Positions 25,497 to 34,028 of a stretch of 34,118 bases of DNA are shown in pieces. This DNA comes from a bacterium. Lineage in GTDB: Bacteria > Patescibacteriota > Minisyncoccia > CAIUEV01. The notes beneath the pieces were generated by a model, which ran no database searches, had not been told where the DNA came from, and was given only the letters and a program-made list of their open reading frames with translations. Where the stretch lies: positions 1 through 34,118 of the forward strand of contig JAJYBC010000006.1 of assembly GCA_021779255.1 (NCBI GenBank), read 5' to 3'. Numbering within the stretch: the stretch's first letter is position 1; each line of letters starts with the position of its first letter. Made by a program: the position numbers and the translations under genes.

Positions 25497-26936
25497 TTAT
25501 TCCAGACTCTTTTCATACGTATCGGCATAACCAAGCACGCGGTCGCCATACCAACCGAAACTAGCCCAATTACCCCCTGCCAAATAAATACTGGCCGCTT
25601 TGTGCTCCGCCGTACGATCGTGAGAAGTTACACCCTCTACTTTAGCCAATTTTAACCCCATCGCTGTTAATGCATCTCGCAAGTTCCACGGATCTGGTGG
25701 ATTATGACCAGTAACACTGGCTACCGCCGCTTTATAACCAAGCCAAGTGGTCGGCATAAACTGCGCCGGCCCCATAGCCCCGCCCCAACCGCTACATTCT
25801 CCGCTGGCATTCCGATAACACGGTTTGCGAGAAATAGGTTTGTCTTGGGGATTATAACCTAACTCGGTACAAATACCCTTAAATTTGTCCCATTGAGCCG
25901 GATTCATGTCAGTAGTATACCGACCACCGCCAACGTTATTACCCATATTTGATTCCACTTTTAAAACCCCTAACAAAAAAGCCGCTCTCACTCCTGTTAA
26001 ACCGGCCACGGTTTTCGCCTCCTCCAACGCCTGACCGAAATCGATTTTAGCGCCCAAACTTTGTAGAGCCGTAATTTCTGAAGCCAGCCGGCTGGCTGTT
26101 TCCGAGCCTTTATCAATTAAATCCTGCAATCTACCTTGCTCTTGTTGAGTTTCTTTCAATAATTCCTCTCGATCTTGGCGATCTTGTTCCAAAGAAACTC
26201 TTTGCGCTTCCTGCATACTATAAAGCGCCACTTGCTCATTTTTTTTCTCGTCCAGATCATCCTTTTCTTGGGTTAACGTTAATTTGTCAGTTTTCAACTG
26301 ACCTAACAGTTCTTGCAATCTTTCTTCAAAAGTTGCAATATTTTCAATTTCTTTAAAATAATCAGAAAAACTAGGCTTTTCCAACATAATTTCCACTATC
26401 GTTTTTTTATCCAATAAATTAAGCTCTTGCACGTATTGCTCCAAGAAAACTTTACGTTTATTAATTTCTTTTTCTTTCGAAAAGATTTCTTCTTCTTTGG
26501 CAGTAACTAATTTTTCAACTTCGTTTAAGCTGTCTCCCGTTTGTTTTAAAGAAACTTCCGCTTCTTGCATCTTTTTTTCCAGCAAAGCGATTATTTGCAC
26601 TATTGTTTCCGATTTTTGCTCCATTACATTGGAGCTTTTTTCATAAGTATTAACTTTATTGCGAACAGAGTCTAATTGTTCTTGTTTTTGTCTTAGCTGT
26701 TCTTGCTTTACCGGATCGGGTGTATTTTGATTATTGTTATTGCTGTTGGCATTATTAACGTTCGTATTTAAATTAACGTTAGCGTTATTATTCGCGTTAG
26801 TATTAACATTAATGTTTTTATTGTTACTATTGCTATTGTCCTTGGCCCAAGAGACGGGAAGAATGCCAATGGCAATTATTGTTATGGCTAAAGACAAGAA
26901 ATTTATACCTAAATTTTTATATTTGATATTATACAT
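25497..26936 (-). CDS. Exported coiled-coil lytic transglycosylase
   Basis: This 479-aa envelope enzyme has a signal sequence (about residues 13-31, ending SWA) and a strongly Asn-rich linker (about 33-72). A long coiled coil (about 75-300, of the EnvC/CwlO kind, with runs such as KQEQLRQKQEQLDSVRNK) leads to a C-terminal transglycosylase domain. That domain has FLLGVLKVESNMGNN (catalytic Glu, near residue 326), GGAMGPAQFMPTTW (MltB/SLT signature), ALTAMGLKLA and AASIYLAGGNW. It would cleave peptidoglycan glycan strands outside the membrane. It lies 23 bp downstream of mraY, consistent with a wall-building operon gatC-mraY-transglycosylase. There is no Shine-Dalgarno sequence. Confidence 0.85.
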   Translation of the reverse strand: MYNIKYKNLGINFLSLAITIIAIGILPVSWAKDNSNSNNKNINVNTNANNNANVNLNTNVNNANSNNNNQNTPDPVKQEQLRQKQEQLDSVRNKVNTYEKSSNVMEQKSETIVQIIALLEKKMQEAEVSLKQTGDSLNEVEKLVTAKEEEIFSKEKEINKRKVFLEQYVQELNLLDKKTIVEIMLEKPSFSDYFKEIENIATFEERLQELLGQLKTDKLTLTQEKDDLDEKKNEQVALYSMQEAQRVSLEQDRQDREELLKETQQEQGRLQDLIDKGSETASRLASEITALQSLGAKIDFGQALEEAKTVAGLTGVRAAFLLGVLKVESNMGNNVGGGRYTTDMNPAQWDKFKGICTELGYNPQDKPISRKPCYRNASGECSGWGGAMGPAQFMPTTWLGYKAAVASVTGHNPPDPWNLRDALTAMGLKLAKVEGVTSHDRTAEHKAASIYLAGGNWASFGWYGDRVLGYADTYEKSLE

Positions 26937-26959
26937 AAATTAATTTTCAATTTCTAATT

Positions 26960-28045
26960 TTATTTTCCCATTCCAAAAATTCCCACAATCAAACCGACAA
27001 TACCCGTCACCCCCGACAAAATCCAAAACCGCATTACTACTTTATTTTCCGGCCAACCAAGAGCCTGCAAGTGATGATGAAAGGGCGAAGAAAGAAAAAT
27101 TTTTCGACCCCATAATTTTTTAGATGTTAATTGAACTATCACCGACATCGATTCAAGCACGTAAATAAAACAAACGATCGGCAGGATAAAAGCCGATTTA
27201 GTCACCATAGCCACCACACCGAGAGCCGTCCCCATAGAAATCGCTCCTGTGTCACCCATAAAAAATCGAGCCGGATTAATATTAAACCAAAGAAAAGCCA
27301 AAAGACTGCCCACAATCACAGCGCAAAAAACCGAAAGATCAATTCTATGTTGAACAAAAGCAATCACCCCAAAAACTGAAAAAGCAGTTAGGAGCACTCC
27401 TCCGTTAAGACCATCAAGCCCATCCGTTTCATTGGAAGAAATAGCCGTTGCTAAGATAACAAATACGAAAAAAGGAATATACCACCAACCGATTTCCAAA
27501 TCACCGAAACCCGGCAAGTGGATACTGTTGAAATCTAATTTATAAAAAAACCAGAGTCCCCCCGCCAAAGCAATCATAAAAAGCCACCAGAAACGATACA
27601 AGAAACGAACGCCACCGCCCTTGTTGGAACCCATGCCTCTGGTTGTCTTAACATCGTCAACTACTCCTAAAATTCCCGTGGCCACCAAAGCAAACATCGG
27701 GAGCCAAGTTTGTGATCGACTAAGAAAATCCCAATCCACCCAAATCCCTCCAAAAAGAATTTTGAGAAGCCTGAGAACCAAAGCCATAATCAAAACAGTT
27801 ACCCAAATCAGCAAACCACCCATCAAAGGAGTTCCCGCTTTATCTTTATGCAGACTATAAAAAATCGGCGCTTCTTTGCCGTCAACCGAACGAGTCTTAA
27901 TTTTAGCTCTAACACCGTAACGATAGAGAAAACCAGTTAAAATCGGTGTCCACAACATAGCAAAAACAAAAGCTATCAGGGCAAGGGAGAAGACCTTAAT
28001 AATATTCATATAAAGCGGAACCGAATGAATGTCAGCGAAACTCAT
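26960..28045 (-). CDS. mraY: Phospho-N-acetylmuramoyl-pentapeptide-transferase
   Basis: MraY makes lipid I from UDP-MurNAc-pentapeptide and undecaprenyl phosphate at the inner membrane. The 361-aa polytopic protein has DKAGTPLMGGL (about 68-78), SNETDGLDGLNGG (the Asp-Asp pair and Asn), WFNINPARFFMGDTGAISMG and the MraY-specific SPFHHHLQALGWPENKVVMRFW, so it is not WecA. An internal segment between the first and second motif helices is somewhat long. It begins 4 bp after the gatC stop codon, so the two are coupled. It lies far from murA in this window and outside any mur-fts cluster. Confidence 0.95.
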   Translation of the reverse strand: MSFADIHSVPLYMNIIKVFSLALIAFVFAMLWTPILTGFLYRYGVRAKIKTRSVDGKEAPIFYSLHKDKAGTPLMGGLLIWVTVLIMALVLRLLKILFGGIWVDWDFLSRSQTWLPMFALVATGILGVVDDVKTTRGMGSNKGGGVRFLYRFWWLFMIALAGGLWFFYKLDFNSIHLPGFGDLEIGWWYIPFFVFVILATAISSNETDGLDGLNGGVLLTAFSVFGVIAFVQHRIDLSVFCAVIVGSLLAFLWFNINPARFFMGDTGAISMGTALGVVAMVTKSAFILPIVCFIYVLESMSVIVQLTSKKLWGRKIFLSSPFHHHLQALGWPENKVVMRFWILSGVTGIVGLIVGIFGMGK

Positions 28046-28049
28046 AAGA

Positions 28050-28367
28050 TTAGATTTTTTTAACTTTTATTAAATTACTTTGATTTTTTTCCGGAAAATT
28101 AGCTCTTATCGCCGATTGATTTTCAAATTGATTAATTCGATCTTCTCTCATAACGTTGCTTTTACGAGTTTGGGGAAACTCTTGTTCCGCTAAATCAATT
28201 TTCTTCCCCCATTCTTTTTCACCTTCTTTTTGAGTTTTTTCAATTAAGGCAACAAAATCCAAAATTTTTTCCAAATCATCGATTAAAGTTTTCTTTTCGG
28301 TTTTATCCAGCTTTAAATGAGCTAAACGAATCGATTTTTCCAATTGAGTTTTAAGATTGTTTGGCAT
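28050..28367 (-). CDS. gatC: Aspartyl/glutamyl-tRNA amidotransferase subunit C
   Basis: GatC stabilises the GatA-GatB amidotransferase that makes Gln-tRNA(Gln) or Asn-tRNA(Asn). The 105-aa product has the short helical pattern of the family (IRLAHLKLDKTEKKTLIDDL, then KILDFVALIEK) and a C-terminal segment with MREDRI corresponding to the usual LR.D motif. I use the ATG at 28367; a TTG two codons upstream is an alternative. gatA and gatB are not in the window. It is followed after 4 bp by mraY. Confidence 0.75.
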   Translation of the reverse strand: MPNNLKTQLEKSIRLAHLKLDKTEKKTLIDDLEKILDFVALIEKTQKEGEKEWGKKIDLAEQEFPQTRKSNVMREDRINQFENQSAIRANFPEKNQSNLIKVKKI

Positions 28368-28422
28368 ATTCAAAAATTATAGTCTTTTTATTAACAACCC
28401 GTCTTCCACTAGCTTCCACCTT

Positions 28423-28431
28423 TGGTATAAT
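28423..28431 (+). promoter_or_regulatory. Extended -10 promoter candidate for the dehydrogenase gene
   Basis: TGGTATAAT at 28423-28431 combines a perfect TATAAT with the TGn extension. It lies in the divergent gatC/dehydrogenase spacer, about 98 bp before the start at 28529. No good -35 is visible. An AT-rich imperfect hairpin follows (about 28436-28470). Confidence 0.45.
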
Positions 28432-28528
28432 GAGATAAAAAAATAAATTCTCAAAATAATTTATTTTTGGCTATTTATTTTTTTAGTTTATTTTATGAAG
28501 ATAGGCCTTTTAATTTTGATCTTCCCCT

Positions 28529-29815
28529 ATGAAAAACAACAAAGAAATCAAAACGGTGACAGTTATCGGTATTGGCTACGTCGGATTACCTTTAGCTTGT
28601 GTTATTTCTCAGAAAAATTATCGTGTTTTCGGTCTTGATTTAAACGAAAAAGCCGTATCCTTGGTTAACCAAAAAATAGCCCCTTTCAAGGACGAATTTG
28701 TAAAAAAGATCTTGCCCCAAGCCAAGGTTAAAGCTACTAGCGATCCTTCTGTTCTCAAAAAAACCGATATAGTGATTATCTGTGTTCCCACTCCCGTTGA
28801 TAGTCGTCATTTGCCGGTTTTTAAGCCGTTAGAAAGCGCTGTCACTTCCATTATTAATAATTTTCAGAAAGGCGTGTTAGTCGTTGTTGAATCAACAATC
28901 AATCCGGGAGTTTGTGAAGAAATTGTTCTTCCCCTTTTTGAGAGGGCTGGTTACAAGGTCGGTCAAGATTTTTTCTTAGCTCACTGCCCTGAAAGAATTA
29001 ATCCCGGCGACCCTAAATGGAATGTTAGCAATATTAATCGTTGCGTCGGTGGAGTAACCAAAAAATGTCTGGACAAAGCGGTCAAATTTTATCGTTCCGT
29101 CATCAAAGCCACTATTACTCCGATGGAGTCAATCAAAGAAGCGGAAGCCACTAAAACGATTGAAAATGCTTTTCGAGATATTAATATTGCTTTTGTCAAT
29201 GAGTTGGCTAAGTCTTTTGACAAAATGGGTATTGACTTAAAAGATGTTATTAAAGGTGCCGCTACTAAACCTTTCGCTTTTATGCCTCACTGGCCCAGTT
29301 GTGGCGTCGGTGGCCATTGTATCCCCGTTGATCCGTATTATTTGATTGAAAAAGCCAGAAAAATTGGCTTTGAACACGATTTTCTTAAACTGGCTCGCCG
29401 CATTAATTCTAGTATGCCCAGATATACAATTAAAACTTTAGCTCAAGAACTCAATGAAATTGAAAGACCAGTCAAGGGCACTAGAATAGGTATTCTAGGA
29501 GTTTCTTACAAGGCCAATATTGATGATACTCGCGACGCTCCTTTCTTTGAAATCAAGAAAGAACTTCTGGAAAGAAAAGCTAAAATTGAAATTTTTGATC
29601 CTTACGCCAAAAAAGAAAACACCGTTGAATCTTGGTCGGAGTTACTTAAAAAAGTAGAAGTCTTACTTTTAGTAACCGGTCACCGAGATTTTTCGGCTAT
29701 TACACCTTTACTTTGTCGAAAAAATAACATAAAATTAGTTATCGACGGCATGAATTTTTGGGATAAAAAAGCTTTTGAAAAAGCTGGAATCAGATATAAG
29801 GGAATTGGAAGATAG
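28529..29815 (+). CDS. Nucleotide-sugar 6-dehydrogenase (UDP-ManNAc/GlcNAc dehydrogenase type)
   Basis: This NAD-dependent enzyme oxidises the C6 of a UDP-sugar to a uronic acid for surface polysaccharide. The 428-aa protein has VTVIGIGYVGLPLA (10-23, NAD binding), ICVPTPVD (about 89-96), VVESTINPG, HCPERINPGD, TIENAFRDINIAFVNELA and the catalytic-cysteine motif GVGGHCIPVDPYYL (Cys near 264), with GVSYKANIDDTRDAP in the C-terminal domain. The HCPERINPGD phrase fits the WecC/WbpA/TviB group rather than UDP-glucose dehydrogenase, but the substrate cannot be fixed from sequence alone. A core-sharing hairpin separates it from the glycosyltransferase downstream. Confidence 0.87.
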   Translation: MKNNKEIKTVTVIGIGYVGLPLACVISQKNYRVFGLDLNEKAVSLVNQKIAPFKDEFVKKILPQAKVKATSDPSVLKKTDIVIICVPTPVDSRHLPVFKPLESAVTSIINNFQKGVLVVVESTINPGVCEEIVLPLFERAGYKVGQDFFLAHCPERINPGDPKWNVSNINRCVGGVTKKCLDKAVKFYRSVIKATITPMESIKEAEATKTIENAFRDINIAFVNELAKSFDKMGIDLKDVIKGAATKPFAFMPHWPSCGVGGHCIPVDPYYLIEKARKIGFEHDFLKLARRINSSMPRYTIKTLAQELNEIERPVKGTRIGILGVSYKANIDDTRDAPFFEIKKELLERKAKIEIFDPYAKKENTVESWSELLKKVEVLLLVTGHRDFSAITPLLCRKNNIKLVIDGMNFWDKKAFEKAGIRYKGIGR

Positions 29816-29848
29816 AAATTATAAGTTGTTTTTAACAGTAATTTACAT

Positions 29849-29931
29849 TGTTTCTTGACTCCTCTTTCATTTTTAGTGTGCCCCCGGCAGGGTGACTTTT
29901 CCACTAAAAATGAAAGAGGAGTCAAGAAACA
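29849..29931 (+). repeat. Core-sharing long hairpin, copy 3
   Basis: The arms 29849-29878 and 29902-29931 pair perfectly over 30 bp. The 23-nt loop is TGCC-CCC-GGCA plus GGGTGACTTTTC, one base different (29899) from the core at 874-896. The stem sequence has no similarity to copies 1 and 2 beyond the innermost TTTTAGTG/CACTAAAA shared with copy 2. An 8-bp direct repeat AAATTATA flanks it (29816-29823, 29941-29948). It ends 16 nt before the next start codon. Confidence 0.93.
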
Positions 29932-29947
29932 TATTTATTCAAATTAT

Positions 29948-30871
29948 ATGCTTTCCATCATCGTTCCTCTCTTCAACGAACAGGATAATGTCAAAAAACT
30001 CCATCAAGAAATTATGGAGGCTTTGAAGGATTTCTCCGAGCCTTTTGAAATTATTTTTATTAATGATGGCAGTACTGATGATACGTTGCAAAATTGTTTG
30101 GAGTTGAAACCACTCAAAATTATTAATTTTCGCCGTAATTTTGGTCAAACAGCCAGTTTGGACGCCGGTATTAAAGAGGCTAAAGGCGAGATTCTTATCA
30201 CTCTGGATGGAGATTTGCAGAACGATCCCAAAGATATTCCTCGTCTCATCAAAAAACTCAAAAAAGAAAAATTAGATATTGTTTCCGGTTGGCGTCGCCA
30301 CCGCAAAGATTCCCTTGGCAAAGTTTTTATCTCCAAAGGAGCGGAGACAATTCGCAAATATTTGATCAATGACGGTATTCACGATTCCGGTTGTACTCTT
30401 AAAGCTTATCGTCGAGAATGTTTTGAAAATATTGATTTGATGGGTGAAATGCATCGTTTTATTCCCGCCACTTTAGCTATCCACGGTTTTAAGGTCGGTG
30501 AATTGGAAGTTAACCATCGACCGAGATTGCACGGGGAAACCAAATATAATTATAAACGGACCGTCAAAGGTTTCCTGGATATGCTGGGCGTTTGGTTTTG
30601 GATGAAATACGCCGGTCGACCGTTGCATCTTTTTGGCGGTCTTGGTTTTTTTAGTTTTTTATTCGGTAGTTTTTTCTTAATTGGACTTTTTGTAGCTCGC
30701 TTTTTCTACGACTTTTCTCTTTCCAACAAAATATGGCCGCTTTTAGCTATTTTTCTCATTCTTATTGGCATTCAACTTTTTGTCTCCGGCTTAATGGCTG
30801 ATATATTGATTAAAGGTTATTATAAGGGTCGGCATATGAATTATACGATCGAAAAAATAGTGGAGAGATAA
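29948..30871 (+). CDS. GT2 glycosyltransferase, polyprenyl-phosphate type
   Basis: This 307-aa protein is a DPM1/GtrB/ArnC-like family 2 glycosyltransferase that loads a sugar onto a lipid-phosphate carrier. It has SIIVPLFNEQDNV (3-15), FINDGSTDDT (DGS motif), RNFGQTASLDAGI, LDGDLQND (DxD metal site) and SGCTLKAYRRE. The HRPRLHGETKYNYKRT segment lies before two C-terminal transmembrane helices (about 222-250 and 262-285). The start is the ATG at 29948, where MLSIIVPLFNE fits the family; the frame's upstream extension is translated hairpin. With the dehydrogenase upstream it suggests a surface-glycan pathway. Confidence 0.9.
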   Translation: MLSIIVPLFNEQDNVKKLHQEIMEALKDFSEPFEIIFINDGSTDDTLQNCLELKPLKIINFRRNFGQTASLDAGIKEAKGEILITLDGDLQNDPKDIPRLIKKLKKEKLDIVSGWRRHRKDSLGKVFISKGAETIRKYLINDGIHDSGCTLKAYRRECFENIDLMGEMHRFIPATLAIHGFKVGELEVNHRPRLHGETKYNYKRTVKGFLDMLGVWFWMKYAGRPLHLFGGLGFFSFLFGSFFLIGLFVARFFYDFSLSNKIWPLLAIFLILIGIQLFVSGLMADILIKGYYKGRHMNYTIEKIVER

Positions 30872-30905
30872 AAAATTTCTAACGATTTTTCTTAAATATA
30901 TTATC

Positions 30906-31913
30906 TTGTCATACTCACGTAATAACTCTCCTCGTCTCGTCTTCGCCGGTGGCATCGACTGGTCAGCTGAGTTTCTAAAACTATTGTTACAGAAAAAATA
31001 TAATTTAATCGGCGTTATTATTCCTCTGGACAGTCAAAAAGATCGCGGACAAAAAATACGAATTTCAACCCTCAAAAAATTAGCTTTGACTAACAAATTG
31101 CCCGTTTGGCAACCAAAGGAACTAAGCGACTCTCAGTTTTTAGCTGACTTTCGCAAAACTAAGCCGGATTTAGTCGTTGTTGTCGCTTACGGGAAACTTT
31201 TCCCACCAGCTATCCTTAAAATACCAACTTACGGTTTTTTGAATTTTCATCCGTCTCTCCTACCTAAATTGCGTGGCCCTTCACCCATTCAAAGCGCTTT
31301 ATTACAAGGATTAAAGGAAACAGGCGTTAGTATTATGAAGCTGGAAGAAGGCATGGATGACGGACCAATTCTAGAACAACAAAAAATGAAAATAGCGCCT
31401 CGTGAAAATAATCAAACTTTAACACGAAAATTAATCGATTTGGGGAAGAAAATGCTACCGAAGAATATCGACATTTCCGTAGGGGCGTATTGCCATACGC
31501 CCGCATTCGTTGGTCATACGCCTATTCCTCAAAATCATTCTGAGGCCACCTTCTGTCACATAATCAAAAAAGAAGAAACTCGAATCGACTGGTCCCAAGA
31601 TACCGCTACGATTATTGACCGCAAAATTCGCGCCTTCACCGGCTGGCTGAAAGTCTTTACTTTTTTAAAGAAAAATAGAGTTAAACGCAGAGTTAGCTTA
31701 ATAGAATCTATCGGGATTCTTTCCGAAAAAAAGCCACGCGATCTTGACTTAAAAGCTGGATATTACCGACTTATCGTCGAAAAAGATAAAAAATATTTAG
31801 CCATCGGCACAAGAAAAAATATTCTTTTAATTTCTCAGTTACAAGTGGAAGGTAAGAAAATTATTAGCGCTTCTGACTTCTGGCAAGGCTATACCGGCAG
31901 TCATTTTATTTAG
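30906..31913 (+). CDS. fmt: Methionyl-tRNA formyltransferase
   Basis: Fmt formylates initiator Met-tRNA. The 335-aa protein has LVFAGGIDWSAEFLKLLL (variant of the FMGTPEFA start), RGQKIRISTLKKLA, VVVAYGKLFP, the catalytic NFHPSLLPKLRGPSP (Asn113, His115) and EGMDDGPIL (catalytic Asp), and HSEATFCHIIKKEETRIDW. No ATG precedes the conserved N-terminus in frame, so the TTG at 30906 is the probable start. Residues from about 192 to 204 (VGAYCHTPAFVGH) are encoded by a palindromic repeat and sit in the linker before the TPIPQ segment. The fmt/def pair is split in this genome region. Confidence 0.9.
   Translation: MSYSRNNSPRLVFAGGIDWSAEFLKLLLQKKYNLIGVIIPLDSQKDRGQKIRISTLKKLALTNKLPVWQPKELSDSQFLADFRKTKPDLVVVVAYGKLFPPAILKIPTYGFLNFHPSLLPKLRGPSPIQSALLQGLKETGVSIMKLEEGMDDGPILEQQKMKIAPRENNQTLTRKLIDLGKKMLPKNIDISVGAYCHTPAFVGHTPIPQNHSEATFCHIIKKEETRIDWSQDTATIIDRKIRAFTGWLKVFTFLKKNRVKRRVSLIESIGILSEKKPRDLDLKAGYYRLIVEKDKKYLAIGTRKNILLISQLQVEGKKIISASDFWQGYTGSHFI
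31479..31502 (+). repeat. GTAGGGGC-headed palindromic repeat inside fmt, in frame
   Basis: GTAGGGGC at 31479-31486 begins the unit. GGGCGTAT (31483-31490) pairs with ATACGCCC (31495-31502) around TGCC. CATACGCC recurs at 31494-31501 and 31515-31522. Head and architecture match the repeats at 25385-25464. Confidence 0.85.
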
Positions 31914-32039
31914 TTAACTTTGCTTACTTCTGCAAGTATAAACCTGGGGATGGAACGAGCGGAAATCGTAATTTTAGCGGTCTACCTTGAACGTAAATCC
32001 ACAGTAGCTAGTTAAAATCACTGGTCAAATTTTTTTTCT

Positions 32040-32048
32040 TGGTATAGA
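32040..32048 (+). promoter_or_regulatory. Extended -10 candidate for the 32115-33029 cassette
   Basis: TGGTATAGA at 32040-32048 resembles the extended -10 at 28423. It lies about 65 bp before the first gene of the cassette. The rest of the 31914-32114 gap shows no gene that I can support. Confidence 0.4.
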
Positions 32049-32114
32049 GTAAGGCTTAGTTTCAACAAATCTTTAATTCGATCTTTAAAAATCTAGCGCT
32101 GGGAGGTAAAAATT

Positions 32115-32306
32115 ATGAGAAAGGATGCTTTTCTTAAAGAACTAGGGAAGCCGGCAGAAAAAAAAGTTTGTCGCAAATGCGGATTCCGCAGCAGTGAAAA
32201 GACTCTTTGGATTTGTCCAAATTGTCATTCCGATACTTTTGAGCGAGAGGCCAATCTCAGTCCGGAAGATTTGGCTAATCTAAAAGCTGGACGATCAGCC
32301 TTTTAA
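32115..32306 (+). CDS. Small zinc-ribbon protein
   Basis: The 63-aa product has two CxxC knuckles, CRKCGF (residues 19-24) and CPNCHSD (34-40), forming a likely zinc ribbon. An acidic C-terminal tail (SPEDLANLKAGRSAF) follows. Such ribbons occur in many small nucleic-acid-binding or regulatory proteins, and I cannot name this one. A clear Shine-Dalgarno sequence GGGAGG (32101-32106) sits 8 nt before the ATG, unlike most genes in the window. It is the first gene of a three-gene cassette (gaps of 24 and 21 bp) ending at a terminator. Confidence 0.65.
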   Translation: MRKDAFLKELGKPAEKKVCRKCGFRSSEKTLWICPNCHSDTFEREANLSPEDLANLKAGRSAF

Positions 32307-32330
32307 CTTTTAGAAAAGAGGCAACGAATA

Positions 32331-32681
32331 ATGAAAAGCTCAGCAAAACCAAGAATATCCGAAGAAATAATTTTGGACAAAACTAATGATCTGTTGCGAG
32401 ATGCTGAATTACCCGAAATTGAGAAAATTCGTACTAGAATTGTCCTTGTGGGGGGAAACTGGAAAAGATGCGTTGAACTTAATGTTTGGGTAAAAGGTAT
32501 TGCAAACCACTTTGTCTGTCTGTACGAAAAATCGGCCGGAGAAAAAAATGTTGATTTCATCTCCAACGTTCCTCGTTTTATGCTTAAACCACTCAGAAAA
32601 GCTTTGAAAATTCTATCGTATCAAATAGAAGAAGAAACTGGCAAAGATTTTGATGGTTGGGGAGAATTACCCAACAAATAG
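32331..32681 (+). CDS. Unrecognised 116-aa protein
   Basis: I do not recognise this protein. It appears soluble and mixed alpha/beta, with strands around TRIVLVGGNWKRCVELNVWV and HFVCLYEKS, then helices FMLKPLRKALKILSYQIEEE. There is no signal or membrane segment. A weak GAGG lies upstream. It is the second gene of the cassette with the zinc-ribbon protein upstream and a Lys-rich protein downstream, which suggests a shared but unknown role. Confidence 0.55.
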   Translation: MKSSAKPRISEEIILDKTNDLLRDAELPEIEKIRTRIVLVGGNWKRCVELNVWVKGIANHFVCLYEKSAGEKNVDFISNVPRFMLKPLRKALKILSYQIEEETGKDFDGWGELPNK

Positions 32682-32702
32682 TTTTAAAACAAGGAGGAAA
32701 AT

Positions 32703-33029
32703 ATGCCCACGAAGAAGTTGCTCTTGCCTATTAAGGAGTGTTTTTATCGGTATCATAATGGGGAACACTGGAGTCTACGGGATTTAGAATGGGACGAAAT
32801 CGAAATCGATAAGAACGAAAAAGGCTGTTTTTGTAAAGCCTGCGGGGAAAAACTTTCAGATGGTCCCATTCAAAAGAAAACTCAAAAAGTTTCTTCTGAA
32901 GAAATTCCAAGAAAAAAACCTAAACGGAAAAAAAGAGCTTCGTCGTTTGCGCAAATGGCGAAATCTAAAAATCCAACCGGCAATTCCAGCAGAAATAGTT
33001 TTCACGGCTGGAAAGTAATTTTCTATTGA
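32703..33029 (+). CDS. Unrecognised 108-aa basic-tailed protein
   Basis: The N-terminal part (about residues 1-55) contains HWSLRDLEWDEIEIDKNEKG and a single CKACGEKL knuckle. The C-terminal half is strongly basic and low in complexity (KKPKRKKRASS), which could bind nucleic acid. A strong Shine-Dalgarno sequence AAGGAGG (32691-32697) lies 5 nt before the ATG. It is the last gene before the terminator at 33108-33132. The function is unknown. Confidence 0.55.
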   Translation: MPTKKLLLPIKECFYRYHNGEHWSLRDLEWDEIEIDKNEKGCFCKACGEKLSDGPIQKKTQKVSSEEIPRKKPKRKKRASSFAQMAKSKNPTGNSSRNSFHGWKVIFY

Positions 33030-33107
33030 AAATCACTGGCTATACCGGTTAAACGAAAGCGAGACATCTTATGTTTTTATTTTATATCAAATTATTTATT
33101 TAATTAG

Positions 33108-33132
33108 GCTCGATAAACTTATCGGGCTTTTT
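33108..33132 (+). terminator. Intrinsic terminator after the three-gene cassette
   Basis: GCTCGATA-AACT-TATCGGGC (8-bp stem with one T-G pair, 33108-33127) is followed by TTTTTCTTTT. It ends the plus-strand transcript. Confidence 0.8.
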
Positions 33133-33160
33133 CTTTTGTTTTAAATTTTCCCACAAAAAA

Positions 33161-33186
33161 AGCGGAACTGCCTATGCGGTTCCGCT
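33161..33186 (-). terminator. Intrinsic terminator for the 33217-34020 gene
   Basis: AGCGGAAC (33161-33168) pairs with GTTCCGCT (33179-33186). On the minus strand it is followed by a run of seven U. It faces the plus-strand terminator 30 bp away. Confidence 0.85.
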
Positions 33187-33216
33187 GTTGATTGAAAACG
33201 ATGAAAAATTACAGAC

Positions 33217-34020
33217 TTATACTAGATGAAAAGTGGTTAACCCACAAGATTGGACGAAAGAATCACCCATTTTACTATCTGAATGAGCTTTTTCCCAGAT
33301 CGGCCCTCGTTCAACCAGCTCGATATCGCCTTCTCGCACATCGAGTTGAATACCATGCACTGATTGAATATGATAAGCATGAAAATCAACCGCTTCACCC
33401 GAAGGATCAACTACTAATTTTTCGTCCAAACGAAAATATTCAATTCTTCTTACTCGAAAACAATCTTTGACTACGATTGCTTTTTTCTCTTCTCCCTCCC
33501 AAAAGGGAAGAAGGGGGTCTTTTAGCTTAACCAGATCCTCCTCCCAAAAAAAAGTTTCTGGGAGATCTCGAATAAAATCTCTTTGCTTTGAAAAAGCTTC
33601 GAAGTCTTGCTGATTATGAAACTTTCTACGAACAAGTAGGGTATCATTAATCCTTTTTTGCTCGATTTTCTTATCAAGCAGAATTAGGTCCCACGAATTT
33701 CTAGTCAGAGTTGTAGAATACTCGACTATTACTCCTTCGTTGGAGAAACGCACGGGAGCAATTTTAACCCTATCGCGATCAACGTAAATGCCGGGTTTTA
33801 AGTTTAATTCTTTAACTTCTCGAGAATTTCTCCCGTAAAAGATTTCTTGAAACCCCACCACAATGAACCTGCCCTCTTTTTCTTCGACCGGTGGCTTGGT
33901 TCTCCATTCTTCTCTTGAATACTGATTAGAATGACATAGTAACGATTTGTTTAATTCACCTTGAAGAAAAATTTGGTGAATCATCACTTTGTCCCCAATT
34001 TGAAAAAAGAATTTCGCCAT
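33217..34020 (-). CDS. Unrecognised 267-aa protein
   Basis: I do not recognise this soluble protein. It is beta-rich, with evenly spaced charged strands such as GRFIVVGFQEIFYG, GIYVDRDRVKIAPVRF and AIVVKDCFRVRRIEYFRL, and could contain one or more small barrels (SH3- or Tudor-like). There is no signal peptide, membrane helix or Cys cluster. It has a strong Shine-Dalgarno sequence AGGAGG (34029-34034, 8 nt spacing) and its own terminator, and it converges on the three-gene cassette. Codon and base use look similar to the cassette genes. Confidence 0.6.
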   Translation of the reverse strand: MAKFFFQIGDKVMIHQIFLQGELNKSLLCHSNQYSREEWRTKPPVEEKEGRFIVVGFQEIFYGRNSREVKELNLKPGIYVDRDRVKIAPVRFSNEGVIVEYSTTLTRNSWDLILLDKKIEQKRINDTLLVRRKFHNQQDFEAFSKQRDFIRDLPETFFWEEDLVKLKDPLLPFWEGEEKKAIVVKDCFRVRRIEYFRLDEKLVVDPSGEAVDFHAYHIQSVHGIQLDVREGDIELVERGPIWEKAHSDSKMGDSFVQSCGLTTFHLV

Positions 34021-34028
34021 CCTTTATT

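Noticed and set aside
29855-29947. N-terminal extension of the GT2 glycosyltransferase
   Set aside because: It reads through the hairpin; family members start with the SIIVPLFNE-type strand, matching the ATG at 29948.
32014-33039. 11-bp direct repeat AAAATCACTGG flanking the three-gene cassette (32014-32024, 33029-33039)
   Set aside because: A match of this length is expected many times by chance in 34 kb of AT-rich DNA, and no other mobile-element sign is present.
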